Program-made: the position numbers and the translations under genes
Origin: a virus
Length of the DNA: 43,488 nucleotides
Virus record (IMG/VR): IMGVR_UViG_3300030110_003253
Location: 1-43,488 of that record
Direction: 5' to 3' (one strand)
Notes under the pieces: model-generated
What the model was told of the DNA's origin: nothing
The model's input: the letters and a program-made list of their open reading frames with translations, nothing else
The model's database searches: none
Part shown: piece after piece, positions 32,769 to 39,458 of the stretch
Layout of the letters: every line of letters starts with the position of its first letter
How positions within the stretch are numbered: position 1 is the stretch's first letter

Positions 32769-32847
32769 AGAAGGTGGTATCACTCAAATCCATCCTGATA
32801 AGATGGAAGAGTGGGCAGAATACCTTGTCAGAAAACTAAAAAAGTAG
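32743..32847 (+). CDS. tiny basic ORF (34 residues)
   Basis: MESMRRAVEEGGITQIHPDK at the N-terminus and WAEYLVRKLKK at the end, overlapping the 3' end of 32385 in another frame. An alternative start is the ATG at 32752. The -35 of the next promoter lies inside it. The charged amphipathic composition looks protein-like, but length gives little support. Confidence 0.45.
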   Translation: MESMRRAVEEGGITQIHPDKMEEWAEYLVRKLKK

Positions 32848-32853
32848 TATAGT
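32825..32853 (+). promoter_or_regulatory. sigma70-type promoter
   Basis: TTGTCA (32825-32830), 17 bp, TATAGT (32848-32853), 21 bases before the ATG at 32875. The -10 equals that of the repeated 28-bp element, but the spacer differs. Confidence 0.7.
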
Positions 32854-32874
32854 ATTAAGGTATTCCAGGAGTCA

Positions 32875-33108
32875 ATGAAGTATCTCTATCTAATTGATCA
32901 TTTTATTCCTTTTCCACAGTCTGAATATGGTGGACAGTGGAGTGTCATTGCAGACAATGATGAACAATGTTTTGATGTTGTTGTCTGTGAGGATGAGGAA
33001 CTAAATATAGGTTGTTATGGAAAATTGAGAGAGAACATCAATAAGGCATCAAAATTTGCCCTTCTTGATGAAGAACGTAGTAGAGTAGTATCGTCCTTTC
33101 TAACCTAA
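32875..33108 (+). CDS. small hypothetical protein
   Basis: 77 residues. It has a short hydrophobic N-terminus (MKYLYLIDHFIPF) and then an acidic body (SVIADNDEQCFDVVVCEDEE) with three Cys. The start has a good AGGAG about five bases upstream. It is the first gene of a run of tightly packed small ORFs to 34247. No family is recognised. Confidence 0.72.
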   Translation: MKYLYLIDHFIPFPQSEYGGQWSVIADNDEQCFDVVVCEDEELNIGCYGKLRENINKASKFALLDEERSRVVSSFLT

Positions 33109-33113
33109 AAATT

Positions 33114-33344
33114 ATGTCTAGTCCAAGACAAAGAGATCCATCTGATCCACTTTATGACCCCAATGATAAGTACAATGAGTACAAAGTAGAACTTCATACT
33201 AATGAAGAACATTCAGATGATGAATGGGATTCTGAACATGATGGTAAAATTGCTGATTGGCATAATCGTCATCAGGATAAAGAATTAGACAAGTTCTGTG
33301 ATGACCACCCAGGTTCACCTATGTGCAAGGTGTTTGACGTATGA
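33114..33344 (+). CDS. small, highly charged hypothetical protein
   Basis: 76 residues, dominated by Asp, Glu, His and Lys (EEHSDDEWDSEHDGKIADWH, NRHQDKELDKFCDDHPG), with Cys near the C-terminus (SPMCKVF). Five His close to acids could bind metal, which is speculation. It starts five bases after 33108, and its end overlaps 33341 by ATGA. Confidence 0.66.
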   Translation: MSSPRQRDPSDPLYDPNDKYNEYKVELHTNEEHSDDEWDSEHDGKIADWHNRHQDKELDKFCDDHPGSPMCKVFDV

Positions 33345-33526
33345 CTGACAAGGAAAAAGCAGCTCTTGGTCTTATGATTGAGAGTGTTCATAAACCTGAC
33401 AGCAGACTAAGGGGTTGCGCTCATAACCAAGAGTGCTATAATGAATTGATGGAATTGCGTCAAAAGATGCTTGACCTTCTCTATAGTTATGAAAACAATG
33501 GAAAATCCACCACATCTGGCACCTGA
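33341..33526 (+). CDS. small helical hypothetical protein
   Basis: 61 residues, predicted helical (KEKAALGLMIESVHK, ECYNELMELRQKMLDLLYSY). Coupled by ATGA to 33114. Its LMELRQKML segment resembles the ELMELRRAF segment of the gene at 37546, so the two may be distant relatives. Confidence 0.63.
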   Translation: MTDKEKAALGLMIESVHKPDSRLRGCAHNQECYNELMELRQKMLDLLYSYENNGKSTTSGT

Positions 33527-33776
33527 AGGATATGAGTATTGGAGTGAAGACTTCAATACTAAATTTACCAGGATATGGATTAAAAATAAAACAAGATATT
33601 TTACATATTGTGGAGGTCATCCCAGTTCAGTCTGGGGATTTGTGAATAAAAAAACTGGTGCATATTATTCACCAATCAATCACAAAAAAGTAGGGAAGGT
33701 AGTAGATATTGCATTGACTTCCCCTTATTCTGCTATGGTATTAGAATTAAACCCACTAATGGCAGCATTCCAATGA
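33489..33776 (+). CDS. small protein with FV(N/D)K-TGA-Y domain
   Basis: 95 residues from the ATG at 33489; the ATG at 33498 is also possible. The frame opens earlier only through a TTG. The start lies inside the end of 33341 in another frame. Centre: SEDFNTKFTRIWIKNKTRYF, then WGFVNKKTGAYYSPINHKKV. That core matches in layout VMFVDKNTGACYKSASYKAP of the gene at 40875, so the two share a small beta-hairpin domain of unknown role. Confidence 0.62.
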   Translation: MKTMENPPHLAPEGYEYWSEDFNTKFTRIWIKNKTRYFTYCGGHPSSVWGFVNKKTGAYYSPINHKKVGKVVDIALTSPYSAMVLELNPLMAAFQ

Positions 33777-33982
33777 GTTTAGATCCCAATTCAATAGAAC
33801 TTAGTAAACCATCCAAAGAATTTGAGTATGAAAAACACTCAAGGGCAATTGATGATATGGATGACATTAAAATGTTGAAGGATTTGTTAAAGTGTTATAT
33901 CAAACTATATCTCAAGCAACAAGAAACAATTTCTTTAATTGGTATTCCAACTGACATAAATGATATCAATGGAAACTCGTAA
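33773..33982 (+). CDS. small conserved-type cyanophage protein
   Basis: 69 residues. The pattern MSLDPNSIELSKPSKEFEYE, then KMLKDLLKCYIKLYLKQQET, is one I associate with a small protein conserved across T4-like cyanophages; function unknown. Mainly helical. It begins by ATGA overlap with 33489 and overlaps the next gene. Confidence 0.72.
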   Translation: MSLDPNSIELSKPSKEFEYEKHSRAIDDMDDIKMLKDLLKCYIKLYLKQQETISLIGIPTDINDINGNS

Positions 33983-34247
33983 AGACAGAATGGCACATGA
34001 ATATGTGCCAAAACTGCATGATTATGTCAAATGGCATCATAACAGAACTATCCATGAAGGTTGGGTATATTTTGTTGATGAAGAATATATTTCTATTGAA
34101 TTGGGTGTTAGTGATAAACCAATTTGTGATTTAACAAGTCATCATAAACACAGAAAGAATCATATCCTTTTAGTTTGTCAACATTTTTATTGGCATGAAT
34201 TAGAATATATCAAATCACGCAAAGACTTTTGGGATTGTGAAATCTGA
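33960..34247 (+). CDS. small conserved-type cyanophage protein (EGWVYF ... WHELEY)
   Basis: 95 residues; an in-frame ATG at 33969 is an alternative start. It has a beta-rich core (HDYVKWHHNRTIHEGWVYFV, EEYISIELGV) and a His-rich loop (DLTSHHKHRKNHILLVCQHF). WHELEYIK is near the end. This composition, EGWVYF plus WHELEY, is familiar from conserved small cyanophage proteins, and the Cys/His residues could bind metal. The exact role is not known. Confidence 0.7.
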   Translation: MISMETRKDRMAHEYVPKLHDYVKWHHNRTIHEGWVYFVDEEYISIELGVSDKPICDLTSHHKHRKNHILLVCQHFYWHELEYIKSRKDFWDCEI

Positions 34248-34377
34248 AGAACAATCAAATCTTCCACATGTATTGACATTGTGCTTGATTTTTATCTGCA
34301 CACTTGCTATAATTGTAGCAGGATACATTCATGGAAACATGCACTTATTAACTACATTAAAAAACGCTAGAGGTTGA
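34237..34377 (+). CDS. tiny single-span membrane protein (46 residues, GTG start)
   Basis: A frame starting at GTG 34237 encodes a short polar head (KSEEQSNLPH), a clear hydrophobic span of about 20 residues (VLTLCLIFICTLAIIVAGY) and a basic tail (LTTLKNARG). It overlaps the end of 33960 and stops one base before the ATG at 34379. The membrane segment and tight fit argue for a real gene; the GTG start is the weak point. Confidence 0.55.
   Translation: MKSEEQSNLPHVLTLCLIFICTLAIIVAGYIHGNMHLLTTLKNARG
34285..34313 (+). promoter_or_regulatory. possible sigma70-type promoter
   Basis: TTGATT (34285-34290), 17 bp, TATAAT (34308-34313), 65 bases before the ATG at 34379. It lies within the tiny membrane ORF, so it may be only coding sequence. 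Confidence 0.4.
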
Positions 34378-34378
34378 A

Positions 34379-35056
34379 ATGAAAAGAGTATTGTCATTGT
34401 TAGCAGTTTGTGCAACATTGCATGGATTCACTGCTGCACCTGCTATTGCTGACCCTGAAATTAAGAATTGGAAAACTCCTCATAGTATGGGTTGTATGCT
34501 TCTTCAGGAATGCACTGAAGGTGTGGAAGAAGTTTTCTCTCTCCTTGATGTTTCTCATGAATATGATAACTGGGAAGACTTTACACCAGTAGCAAATGAA
34601 TTTAACAATATGCTTTTATCACTGAATCAAGTAGGTGTAAAAGTATTTCTTGCTGATGAAAAATATTTCCCAGAAGGACATCGTGGTGTTTATCATACTG
34701 TCTCTAATAATTTCTTTCTAAACAGGAAGTTTATGAATAGTCCTGCTACACTAATGATGGTGATGCGTCATGAAGGATGGCACGCTGCACAGGATTGTAT
34801 GGCAGGCACTATTGATAACTCTCTGATTGCTATTATTAAACCAGAGGATGAAGTTCCTATGTTATGGCGTGTATTAGCAGAACGTACATATCCAAAATCT
34901 GCTGTACCTTGGGAAGCAGAAGCAGGTTGGGCAGGTAGAACTGAAAAGATGACAATGAATGCTCTTGCTGCTTGTGCCAATGGTAATATGTGGGAAGTAT
35001 ACGAACCAACACCTTTGACAAGAGAATACTTAGAGAAAGAAGGTTTTATTAAATAA
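34379..35056 (+). CDS. secreted HEXXH putative zinc metalloprotease
   Basis: 225 residues with an N-terminal signal peptide: MKRVLSLLAVCATLHGFTAA, then PAIA/D, probable cleavage after Ala24. An HEGWH (H131-H135) zinc-binding motif lies in MVMRHEGWHAAQDC, and Glu residues 179/181 in WEAEAGW are candidate third ligands. These features are those of a gluzincin-like peptidase exported across the host inner membrane. Cys residues (CMLLQEC, HAAQDC, CANGN) could form disulphides in the periplasm. The substrate is unknown; an attack on host periplasmic or wall-associated proteins is one inference. Closely packed behind the tiny membrane ORF. Confidence 0.75.
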   Translation: MKRVLSLLAVCATLHGFTAAPAIADPEIKNWKTPHSMGCMLLQECTEGVEEVFSLLDVSHEYDNWEDFTPVANEFNNMLLSLNQVGVKVFLADEKYFPEGHRGVYHTVSNNFFLNRKFMNSPATLMMVMRHEGWHAAQDCMAGTIDNSLIAIIKPEDEVPMLWRVLAERTYPKSAVPWEAEAGWAGRTEKMTMNALAACANGNMWEVYEPTPLTREYLEKEGFIK

Positions 35057-35070
35057 ATAAGACTTAGTTA

Positions 35071-35092
35071 TGGACACTACCTATAGTGTCCA
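35071..35092 (+). terminator. strong hairpin, probable terminator without T tract
   Basis: Perfect 9-bp stem TGGACACTA/TAGTGTCCA with CCTA loop, 14 bases after the protease stop. What follows (CTTGCTCTTG) is not a T run, so it may be an RNA 3'-end stabiliser rather than an intrinsic terminator. Confidence 0.5.
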
Positions 35093-35099
35093 CTTGCTC

Positions 35100-35128
35100 T
35101 TGACCAATTCTACCTAATGATCTAAGAT
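35100..35128 (+). promoter_or_regulatory. sigma70-like promoter
   Basis: TTGACC (35100-35105), 17 bp, TAAGAT (35123-35128), 24 bases before the ATG at 35153. The -10 is weak. Confidence 0.5.
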
Positions 35129-35152
35129 AACAAAGTAGTTCAGGAGTCCACT

Positions 35153-35326
35153 ATGCCTTCCTTCACACTGGCACAGAAGCAACGCTATCGTATCACCCTT
35201 GATCTAGATGTATTGAGTGATTTCAATCCACATGAGATTGATTGGTCTAAATTGCTTGATATTCAAGGCACAGAATCAGTGGACTCCTATGTTGAAGATC
35301 TTTCATTGCCATCTGAGTGGCACTAA
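35153..35326 (+). CDS. small hypothetical protein (57 residues)
   Basis: MPSFTLAQKQRYRITLDLDV at the start and SYVEDLSLPSEWH at the end, acidic overall. AGGAG (35142-35146) gives a good ribosome site six bases before the ATG. It is a stand-alone gene between a hairpin and the next late promoter. The N-terminus looks like a short beta-hairpin. No family is known to me. Confidence 0.72.
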   Translation: MPSFTLAQKQRYRITLDLDVLSDFNPHEIDWSKLLDIQGTESVDSYVEDLSLPSEWH

Positions 35327-35353
35327 ATTAGTTAATCATAGTGCGTGTGTGGT

Positions 35354-35360
35354 CTAAATA
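35354..35360 (+). promoter_or_regulatory. T4-type late promoter (CTAAATA)
   Basis: CTAAATA then ACC, 24 bases before the ATG at 35385. It makes the following two genes an isolated late unit among early-type ones. Confidence 0.6.
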
Positions 35361-35384
35361 ACCATATAGAGTTAAAGACTACAC

Positions 35385-35576
35385 ATGGCATTTTATATCA
35401 AAAAACCACACATCCTAGATAGCAGCAAGGATATGTATTATGAAGGCAATCGTCAATGGTCTGATGATGCTGCTAATAAGAAAGATTATGTTGATGCAGA
35501 TTCTGCTAATGCAGAAATGGTAAATCCAATTGGAAAGAATGGTGGTTGGACTGGCGCTCAGGTATTGTCAGAATGA
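35385..35576 (+). CDS. small late protein
   Basis: 63 residues: MAFYIKKPHILDSSKDMYYE, an acidic middle (WSDDAANKKDYVDADSANAE) and a Gly-rich end. It is preceded by a late-type promoter and coupled by ATGA to the 411-residue basic protein, so it is probably a virion or assembly component produced in equal amount with it. I recall similar small proteins in cyanophage genomes, without known function. Confidence 0.7.
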   Translation: MAFYIKKPHILDSSKDMYYEGNRQWSDDAANKKDYVDADSANAEMVNPIGKNGGWTGAQVLSE

Positions 35577-36808
35577 AAAACTTTAGGGAAATGTTTGAGG
35601 TCTATGACCCTGAAGTACAAGGCAGATCTCAAATTAAAAAGACAGGTGAAGGTGGTAGAATTCGCCCTGAAAGAAAGAAAACTGAACCTGAAAAGCGTAG
35701 GATGAAAGCAGCAGGTGGGGGCAAGATGGTCCCTGCTAAAGATTACAAACCAAGGGCAGATATTGGCAAGCAGAGACAACAATCAGACAGAGTTCAAGCA
35801 CCAACTAAAGAAAGAGGTAGTGCTGAAGTAAAACAATCATATGCAGATAAAGTAAAAGCAGAAAGAAAGAAAGCAGCACAGGCAAGAATAGCAGCAAGAA
35901 AAACTGGTGGTGAGGTGAAGAAGGACACCACATCATCATCAGATGCTAGTAAGCAAGCATCTAAACTTCTTGCTACTAAGAAGTCTAAACCTGTCTCACC
36001 TAAGTATAAACCAGCAAAAGCATCTGGTTACACTAGAAAGGAGAGAATGGCAATTCACAGAAAAGGTGAAACTATTGTTCGTAATGCTTTCAAAGATCAA
36101 GAAACTGCTAAGTATAAAAAAGAAACTGGTCAGAATCCTGATGCTAAAGGTAGAACCAAGATTATGGGCAGAGTCCATAAAAGAATGAGTGAAAACTACC
36201 AAGATCCTGAACATTCAACAACCTATGGTTCAGGTTCTTCACCTACATCAGGCACACAAGGTGGAACAACTGCTAAATTTAAGAAAAGACCTAGCACTGG
36301 ACTTGCTAAAAGAGCAGCACAAAGTATAAGAAATGCTGGTAAAAATACTGCTGGTTCAACACAGAAACCAGATGGAACATATAGAATTAAGAATAAAGAA
36401 GCATCACCAAAACCTGAAAAAGGTGGTGCATTAGCAAAGAGATCATCTACTGATATGGTTAAGAAAGCAGTTAAGACTGCTGCTCAAAAGAAACTCTCTC
36501 CTGCTAAAACTAGACCTATGTTAGGTACAGCACAGAGACCTGATTTAGTTAAGAGAAAGGCAATTTCTGGTGGTTCTAGTGCTATTCAAAAGAGACCACA
36601 ATCCAAACCTGCAACACAATCAGGCATTAAACCTGTGAAAGTTACAGTTATGGGTCCTAAAAAGGTTACAGGTAGTGGACCTAAAAAGGCATTACCACCT
36701 GCAAAAAATAATACCAAAGCACCAGTAAGTTCACCCAATAAACCAGCATCTCCTGCTAAAGAGAAGGTAAAAGCATTACCTCCAGCAACATCTAGTAAGG
36801 GATATTGA
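35573..36808 (+). CDS. very basic, low-complexity late protein
   Basis: 411 residues from the ATG at 35573; the ATG at 35546 would overlap the previous gene and is rejected in favour of the ATGA junction. The N-terminus looks ordered and conserved (MKNFREMFEVYDPEVQGRSQ, then KKTGEGGRIRPERKKTEPEK). The rest is rich in Lys, Arg, Ala, Pro, Ser and Thr, with repeats such as ALPPA and KRPQSKPATQ, so it is probably disordered and nucleic-acid binding. A late promoter plus this composition suggests a DNA-condensing internal virion protein, by inference. Confidence 0.7.
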   Translation: MKNFREMFEVYDPEVQGRSQIKKTGEGGRIRPERKKTEPEKRRMKAAGGGKMVPAKDYKPRADIGKQRQQSDRVQAPTKERGSAEVKQSYADKVKAERKKAAQARIAARKTGGEVKKDTTSSSDASKQASKLLATKKSKPVSPKYKPAKASGYTRKERMAIHRKGETIVRNAFKDQETAKYKKETGQNPDAKGRTKIMGRVHKRMSENYQDPEHSTTYGSGSSPTSGTQGGTTAKFKKRPSTGLAKRAAQSIRNAGKNTAGSTQKPDGTYRIKNKEASPKPEKGGALAKRSSTDMVKKAVKTAAQKKLSPAKTRPMLGTAQRPDLVKRKAISGGSSAIQKRPQSKPATQSGIKPVKVTVMGPKKVTGSGPKKALPPAKNNTKAPVSSPNKPASPAKEKVKALPPATSSKGY

Positions 36809-36820
36809 TAGGTATTATTG

Positions 36821-36848
36821 TTAGTTACCACTAAAGTGGTCCTGTAGT
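36821..36848 (+). promoter_or_regulatory. 28-bp promoter element, copy 1
   Basis: TTAGTT (36821-36826), 16-bp spacer ACCACTAAAGTGGTCC, TGTAGT (36843-36848), 23 bases before ATG 36872. In this copy the spacer contains a perfect dyad, ACCACT-AA-AGTGGT. Confidence 0.78.
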
Positions 36849-36871
36849 GTAATCACACACACTCACACACC

Positions 36872-37285
36872 ATGGCAACTAGGGGTCGTATAGGTTATGA
36901 ACTTACTGATGGTTCTATTATCTCTGCTTACCATCATTGGGATTCTTATCCTGATTGGTTGGGTAAAACACTCAAGGAGCAGTATAATACAGAGGAGAAA
37001 GTAACAGAACTGATTGATGGTGGAGACATGTCAGTCTGTTGGACTGATGATAGTTTCCGCAATTCTGATGGTAAGATTGAAAAGAAGTCAGAATTTGGTC
37101 CTCAATACTATTCTGAAAGGGGTGAAGATTGTCCTCCAAATGTATTGTCTTTGAGTGAGTATCTTGATAAAGATAACAATGAAGAGTATGCTTATGTATG
37201 GACTAAGCAGCAAGAATGGATCTGCTATGATATGCACTCCTTTGATAGGAGAAAGTCACCTGAATTAGTAGCAATTCCTTCTTAA
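36872..37285 (+). CDS. conserved-type small protein (TRGRIGYEL family pattern)
   Basis: 137 residues. The start MATRGRIGYELTDGSIISAY, then HHWDSYPDWLGKTL, is a pattern I know from small proteins spread among phages and bacteria that share TRGRIG...YHHWDGYP. Their role is unsettled. The body is acidic, with CPPNVLSLSEYL and several Tyr/Trp. It is the first gene downstream of the 28-bp element series, with a leader made almost entirely of CA repeats and no Shine-Dalgarno sequence. Confidence 0.75.
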   Translation: MATRGRIGYELTDGSIISAYHHWDSYPDWLGKTLKEQYNTEEKVTELIDGGDMSVCWTDDSFRNSDGKIEKKSEFGPQYYSERGEDCPPNVLSLSEYLDKDNNEEYAYVWTKQQEWICYDMHSFDRRKSPELVAIPS

Positions 37286-37291
37286 TTATTG

Positions 37292-37319
37292 TTAGTAACC
37301 TCTAAATTGGACCTCTAGT
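37292..37319 (+). promoter_or_regulatory. 28-bp promoter element, copy 2
   Basis: TTAGTA (37292-37297), spacer ACCTCTAAATTGGACC, TCTAGT (37314-37319). It ends 14 bases before the ATG at 37334; another ATG at 37322 sits where transcription should start. Confidence 0.75.
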
Positions 37320-37333
37320 GTATGGACAAAGCA

Positions 37334-37543
37334 ATGCCACCTCTATCACTCTCTCAGACACAGTTTGAGGTGATTATGGAGTCACTTGAGCACATCTTCA
37401 AGGTTCTTGATGGTGTGGACTATAATTGTGATTCTAGTGATCCTAAAAACTGTAAGAAAACAGCACCTTATGCTATTGGATACACTAGAGAAAGTGTAAA
37501 AAACCTCATTGAAACTGTCCAAGCAATTCACATCAACAATTAA
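37334..37543 (+). CDS. small hypothetical protein
   Basis: 69 residues from the ATG at 37334; an in-frame ATG at 37322 lies only two bases past the -10 of the element and would be upstream of the likely transcription start. Helical N-terminal part (LSQTQFEVIMESLEHIFKVL), a Cys-bearing loop (DYNCDSSDPKNCKKTAPYAI) and a helical end. The two Cys may pair or bind metal. Function unknown. Confidence 0.65.
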   Translation: MPPLSLSQTQFEVIMESLEHIFKVLDGVDYNCDSSDPKNCKKTAPYAIGYTRESVKNLIETVQAIHINN

Positions 37544-37545
37544 TC

Positions 37546-37758
37546 ATGAACAACTCTTCTACTGTGCTCAAAGAAATTCAATCACTCAAGCAAATTTGGA
37601 GGACTCAAAACTTTTCTCTTACTAAAGAACAGCAATCACGTTATGATGAACTGATGGAACTTCGCAGGGCATTTATCACATTCTGGAAGGAAGAAGGTCG
37701 TATCTGGGTCGGACCATCTAATGCTGGTAAGAAGAAAGAAGAGCAGGAGAATATCTGA
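37546..37758 (+). CDS. small conserved-type cyanophage protein (LTKEQQSRYDELMELRR)
   Basis: 70 residues. The central LTKEQQSRYDELMELRRAFI helix is a pattern I associate with short cyanophage proteins. It continues into a basic end (GPSNAGKKKEEQEN). It starts two bases after the preceding stop, so it belongs to the element-2 transcript. It could be a DNA- or protein-binding helical hairpin; no function is known. Confidence 0.7.
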   Translation: MNNSSTVLKEIQSLKQIWRTQNFSLTKEQQSRYDELMELRRAFITFWKEEGRIWVGPSNAGKKKEEQENI

Positions 37759-37759
37759 A

Positions 37760-37924
37760 ATGTATTTTACTTGTAGTGGTTATTGGAGAGATTCACGTGG
37801 AATTAAACACAATTTTGAGATTGAATCTGACAGGGCAGAGCGTAGTTTCATCAAGGAACTTGTAGAAGCAAGGTATCCTACTGAAAGTGTGCAAATTAAT
37901 CTTGTTCAGAGAAAGAAAGTATGA
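37760..37924 (+). CDS. small hypothetical protein (54 residues)
   Basis: MYFTCSGYWRDSRGIKHNFE, then SDRAERSFIKELVEARYPTE. The ATG at 37760 begins two bases after the previous stop; the frame is open upstream but would overlap. A basic, beta-then-helix layout. Its stop overlaps the ATG of a tiny membrane ORF (ATGA). Confidence 0.65.
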   Translation: MYFTCSGYWRDSRGIKHNFEIESDRAERSFIKELVEARYPTESVQINLVQRKKV

Positions 37925-38046
37925 AGATAGTGTTAGTTACACTTGTATGTGTAGGGGGATTTATGTTATATTTCTCCCTATGGAATCAAGTAATTTGTGA
38001 ACATATGCAAGACAAAATGGTATGTAAGATTATTAGTTACCTCTAA
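37921..38046 (+). CDS. tiny membrane protein (41 residues)
   Basis: MKIVLVTLVCVGGFMLYFSL at the start is a single hydrophobic span, followed by a polar Cys-bearing tail (WNQVICEHMQDKMVCKIISY). It begins by ATGA with 37760. Its last codons and stop lie inside copy 3 of the 28-bp element, so the tail sequence is partly set by the promoter. Could be a small host-membrane modifier; inference. Confidence 0.6.
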   Translation: MKIVLVTLVCVGGFMLYFSLWNQVICEHMQDKMVCKIISYL

Positions 38047-38060
38047 ACTGGACCTATATT
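38033..38060 (+). promoter_or_regulatory. 28-bp promoter element, copy 3
   Basis: TTAGTT (38033-38038), spacer ACCTCTAAACTGGACC, TATATT (38055-38060). It ends 16 bases before the helicase start at 38077 and overlaps the stop of the tiny membrane ORF. Confidence 0.78.
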
Positions 38061-38076
38061 ACAGAGACACACATTG

Positions 38077-39255
38077 ATGATCACCCTTCGTCCACACCAG
38101 CAAACTGCACTTAACACTCTGCGCACCCATTCTTTGGGTCAAGTTATTGTTCCTACTGGTGGTGGCAAGACCTTGATTCAAATTAAGGATGCAATGTGGC
38201 GTTTTGAGGTTAAGCAGCACAGGACAATCCTTGTGGTTGCTCCTAGATTGTTGCTTGCTAATCAACTCTGTGATGATTATCTTCAGCACATTGATAATGC
38301 AAATGCAATTCATGTTCACAGTGGTGACACCAAACATTTCAGAACCACTAAACCTGAGCAGATTAGACTTGCCAATGAAATGTGCAAAACTGTTGGTGTT
38401 CATAGTCTTATCTTTACCACTTATCACAGTCTGCATCGTATCGTAGAGAGTGGAATTGACATTGATACTGTGTACTTTGATGAGGCACATAACAGTGTTC
38501 AGCGTCACTTCTATGGTCCCACTGATGTACTTGCTGACAAGGCAGATCGTGCCTTCTTCTTTACTGCTACACGCAAATGTTCTGCTGTTGCACATAAACC
38601 AGGCATGAACTGGGTTGAAACTTATGGTCAGGTGATTGCTAGGGTTTCTGCACCTGAACTGGTGGAGGGTGGTTACATTTTGCCACCTAAAGTTAAGGTG
38701 ATTGAGATGGATAAGCACCCTGTAAAGTCCATCACTCCTAATATGGATGCAGAGAACATTATGGCATCTATTGATGACTTGGAACTGAAAAAGATTCTTG
38801 TTTGTGTCAAGACCACCAAGCAGTTGACGCAACTTATGCAAACAGATTTTGTATATGAGTTGCAACAAAGAGACTACAATTACCTCTACATCACTGCTAA
38901 AACTGGTGCTGTAATCAATGGCAAGAAAGTATCTAGGGAGAAATTCTTTGACACCTTGAACACTTGGGGCAAAGATCCTAGCAAGAAATTTGTTGTTCTT
39001 CACAGGTCAATCCTGTCTGAGGGTATCAATGTGAGTGAGTTGGAAGGTGTTGTGTTCATGCGCAACATGGATGCCATTGAGATGACTCAAACCATTGGTA
39101 GGGTGATTAGAATTGGGCAGAAGTCTAAGACTTATGGTATGCTTTGTGTGCCTGTTTATTCTAATGTAGGTGTTGCCACTGAGAGAAGTATTCAGAGGGT
39201 TGTTGACACTGTATTTGAAAAAGGTGAGATGCTTGATTCTATTGTGAAGAGGTAA
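38077..39255 (+). CDS. superfamily 2 DEAH-type helicase
   Basis: 392 residues from the ATG at 38077; a TTG directly before it is in frame but not needed. Walker A PTGGGKT (P26-T32), DEAH box (D135-H138), motif III TAT (T163-T165) and motif VI QTIGRVIR (Q338-R345) are all in place, with an N-terminal LRPHQQTAL Q-like motif. The layout suits a compact ATP-dependent DNA or RNA helicase related to UvsW/type-III-restriction helicases, shorter than T4 UvsW. Likely roles are recombination repair, replication-fork handling or RNA unwinding; not decidable here. Its stop overlaps the next ATG. Confidence 0.88.
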   Translation: MITLRPHQQTALNTLRTHSLGQVIVPTGGGKTLIQIKDAMWRFEVKQHRTILVVAPRLLLANQLCDDYLQHIDNANAIHVHSGDTKHFRTTKPEQIRLANEMCKTVGVHSLIFTTYHSLHRIVESGIDIDTVYFDEAHNSVQRHFYGPTDVLADKADRAFFFTATRKCSAVAHKPGMNWVETYGQVIARVSAPELVEGGYILPPKVKVIEMDKHPVKSITPNMDAENIMASIDDLELKKILVCVKTTKQLTQLMQTDFVYELQQRDYNYLYITAKTGAVINGKKVSREKFFDTLNTWGKDPSKKFVVLHRSILSEGINVSELEGVVFMRNMDAIEMTQTIGRVIRIGQKSKTYGMLCVPVYSNVGVATERSIQRVVDTVFEKGEMLDSIVKR

Positions 39256-39458
39256 TGAACTACACTAAAACACAACTAATTGATGCACTTGTGGCAGAAT
39301 ATGATTATCTCTGCCATGATGATTTTGATCCAGAAGTAGATCAAACTCCAGAAGAATACCATCAGTATTTGATTAAAATGACCATTGATGAGTTAGTGGA
39401 AGAAACTAGCACAGGTGAAGGATACACTTTAGATGAGTGGATGGAGCATTGGGGATGA
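39255..39458 (+). CDS. small acidic conserved-type protein
   Basis: 67 residues. The pattern TKTQLIDALVAEYDYLCHDD, FDPE, then TLDEWMEHWG is one I associate with short cyanophage proteins. All-helical and acidic. It is coupled to the helicase by a one-base overlap (TAATG) and to the next gene by ATGA, so it may be a helicase partner; only the coupling supports that. Confidence 0.7.
   Translation: MNYTKTQLIDALVAEYDYLCHDDFDPEVDQTPEEYHQYLIKMTIDELVEETSTGEGYTLDEWMEHWG

Noticed and set aside
35052-35060. AATAAATAA after the protease stop as a late promoter
   Set aside because: No gene start within a suitable distance; a strong hairpin lies between it and the next gene.
37932-37945. TTAGTTACACTTG as a tenth 28-bp element
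   Set aside because: Only the first eight bases match; no -10 follows, and it is inside the tiny membrane ORF.
38059-39003. 314-residue reverse-strand ORF
   Set aside because: It lies fully opposite the helicase, whose motifs are all intact on the + strand; its translation lacks domain character and is a codon-bias shadow.
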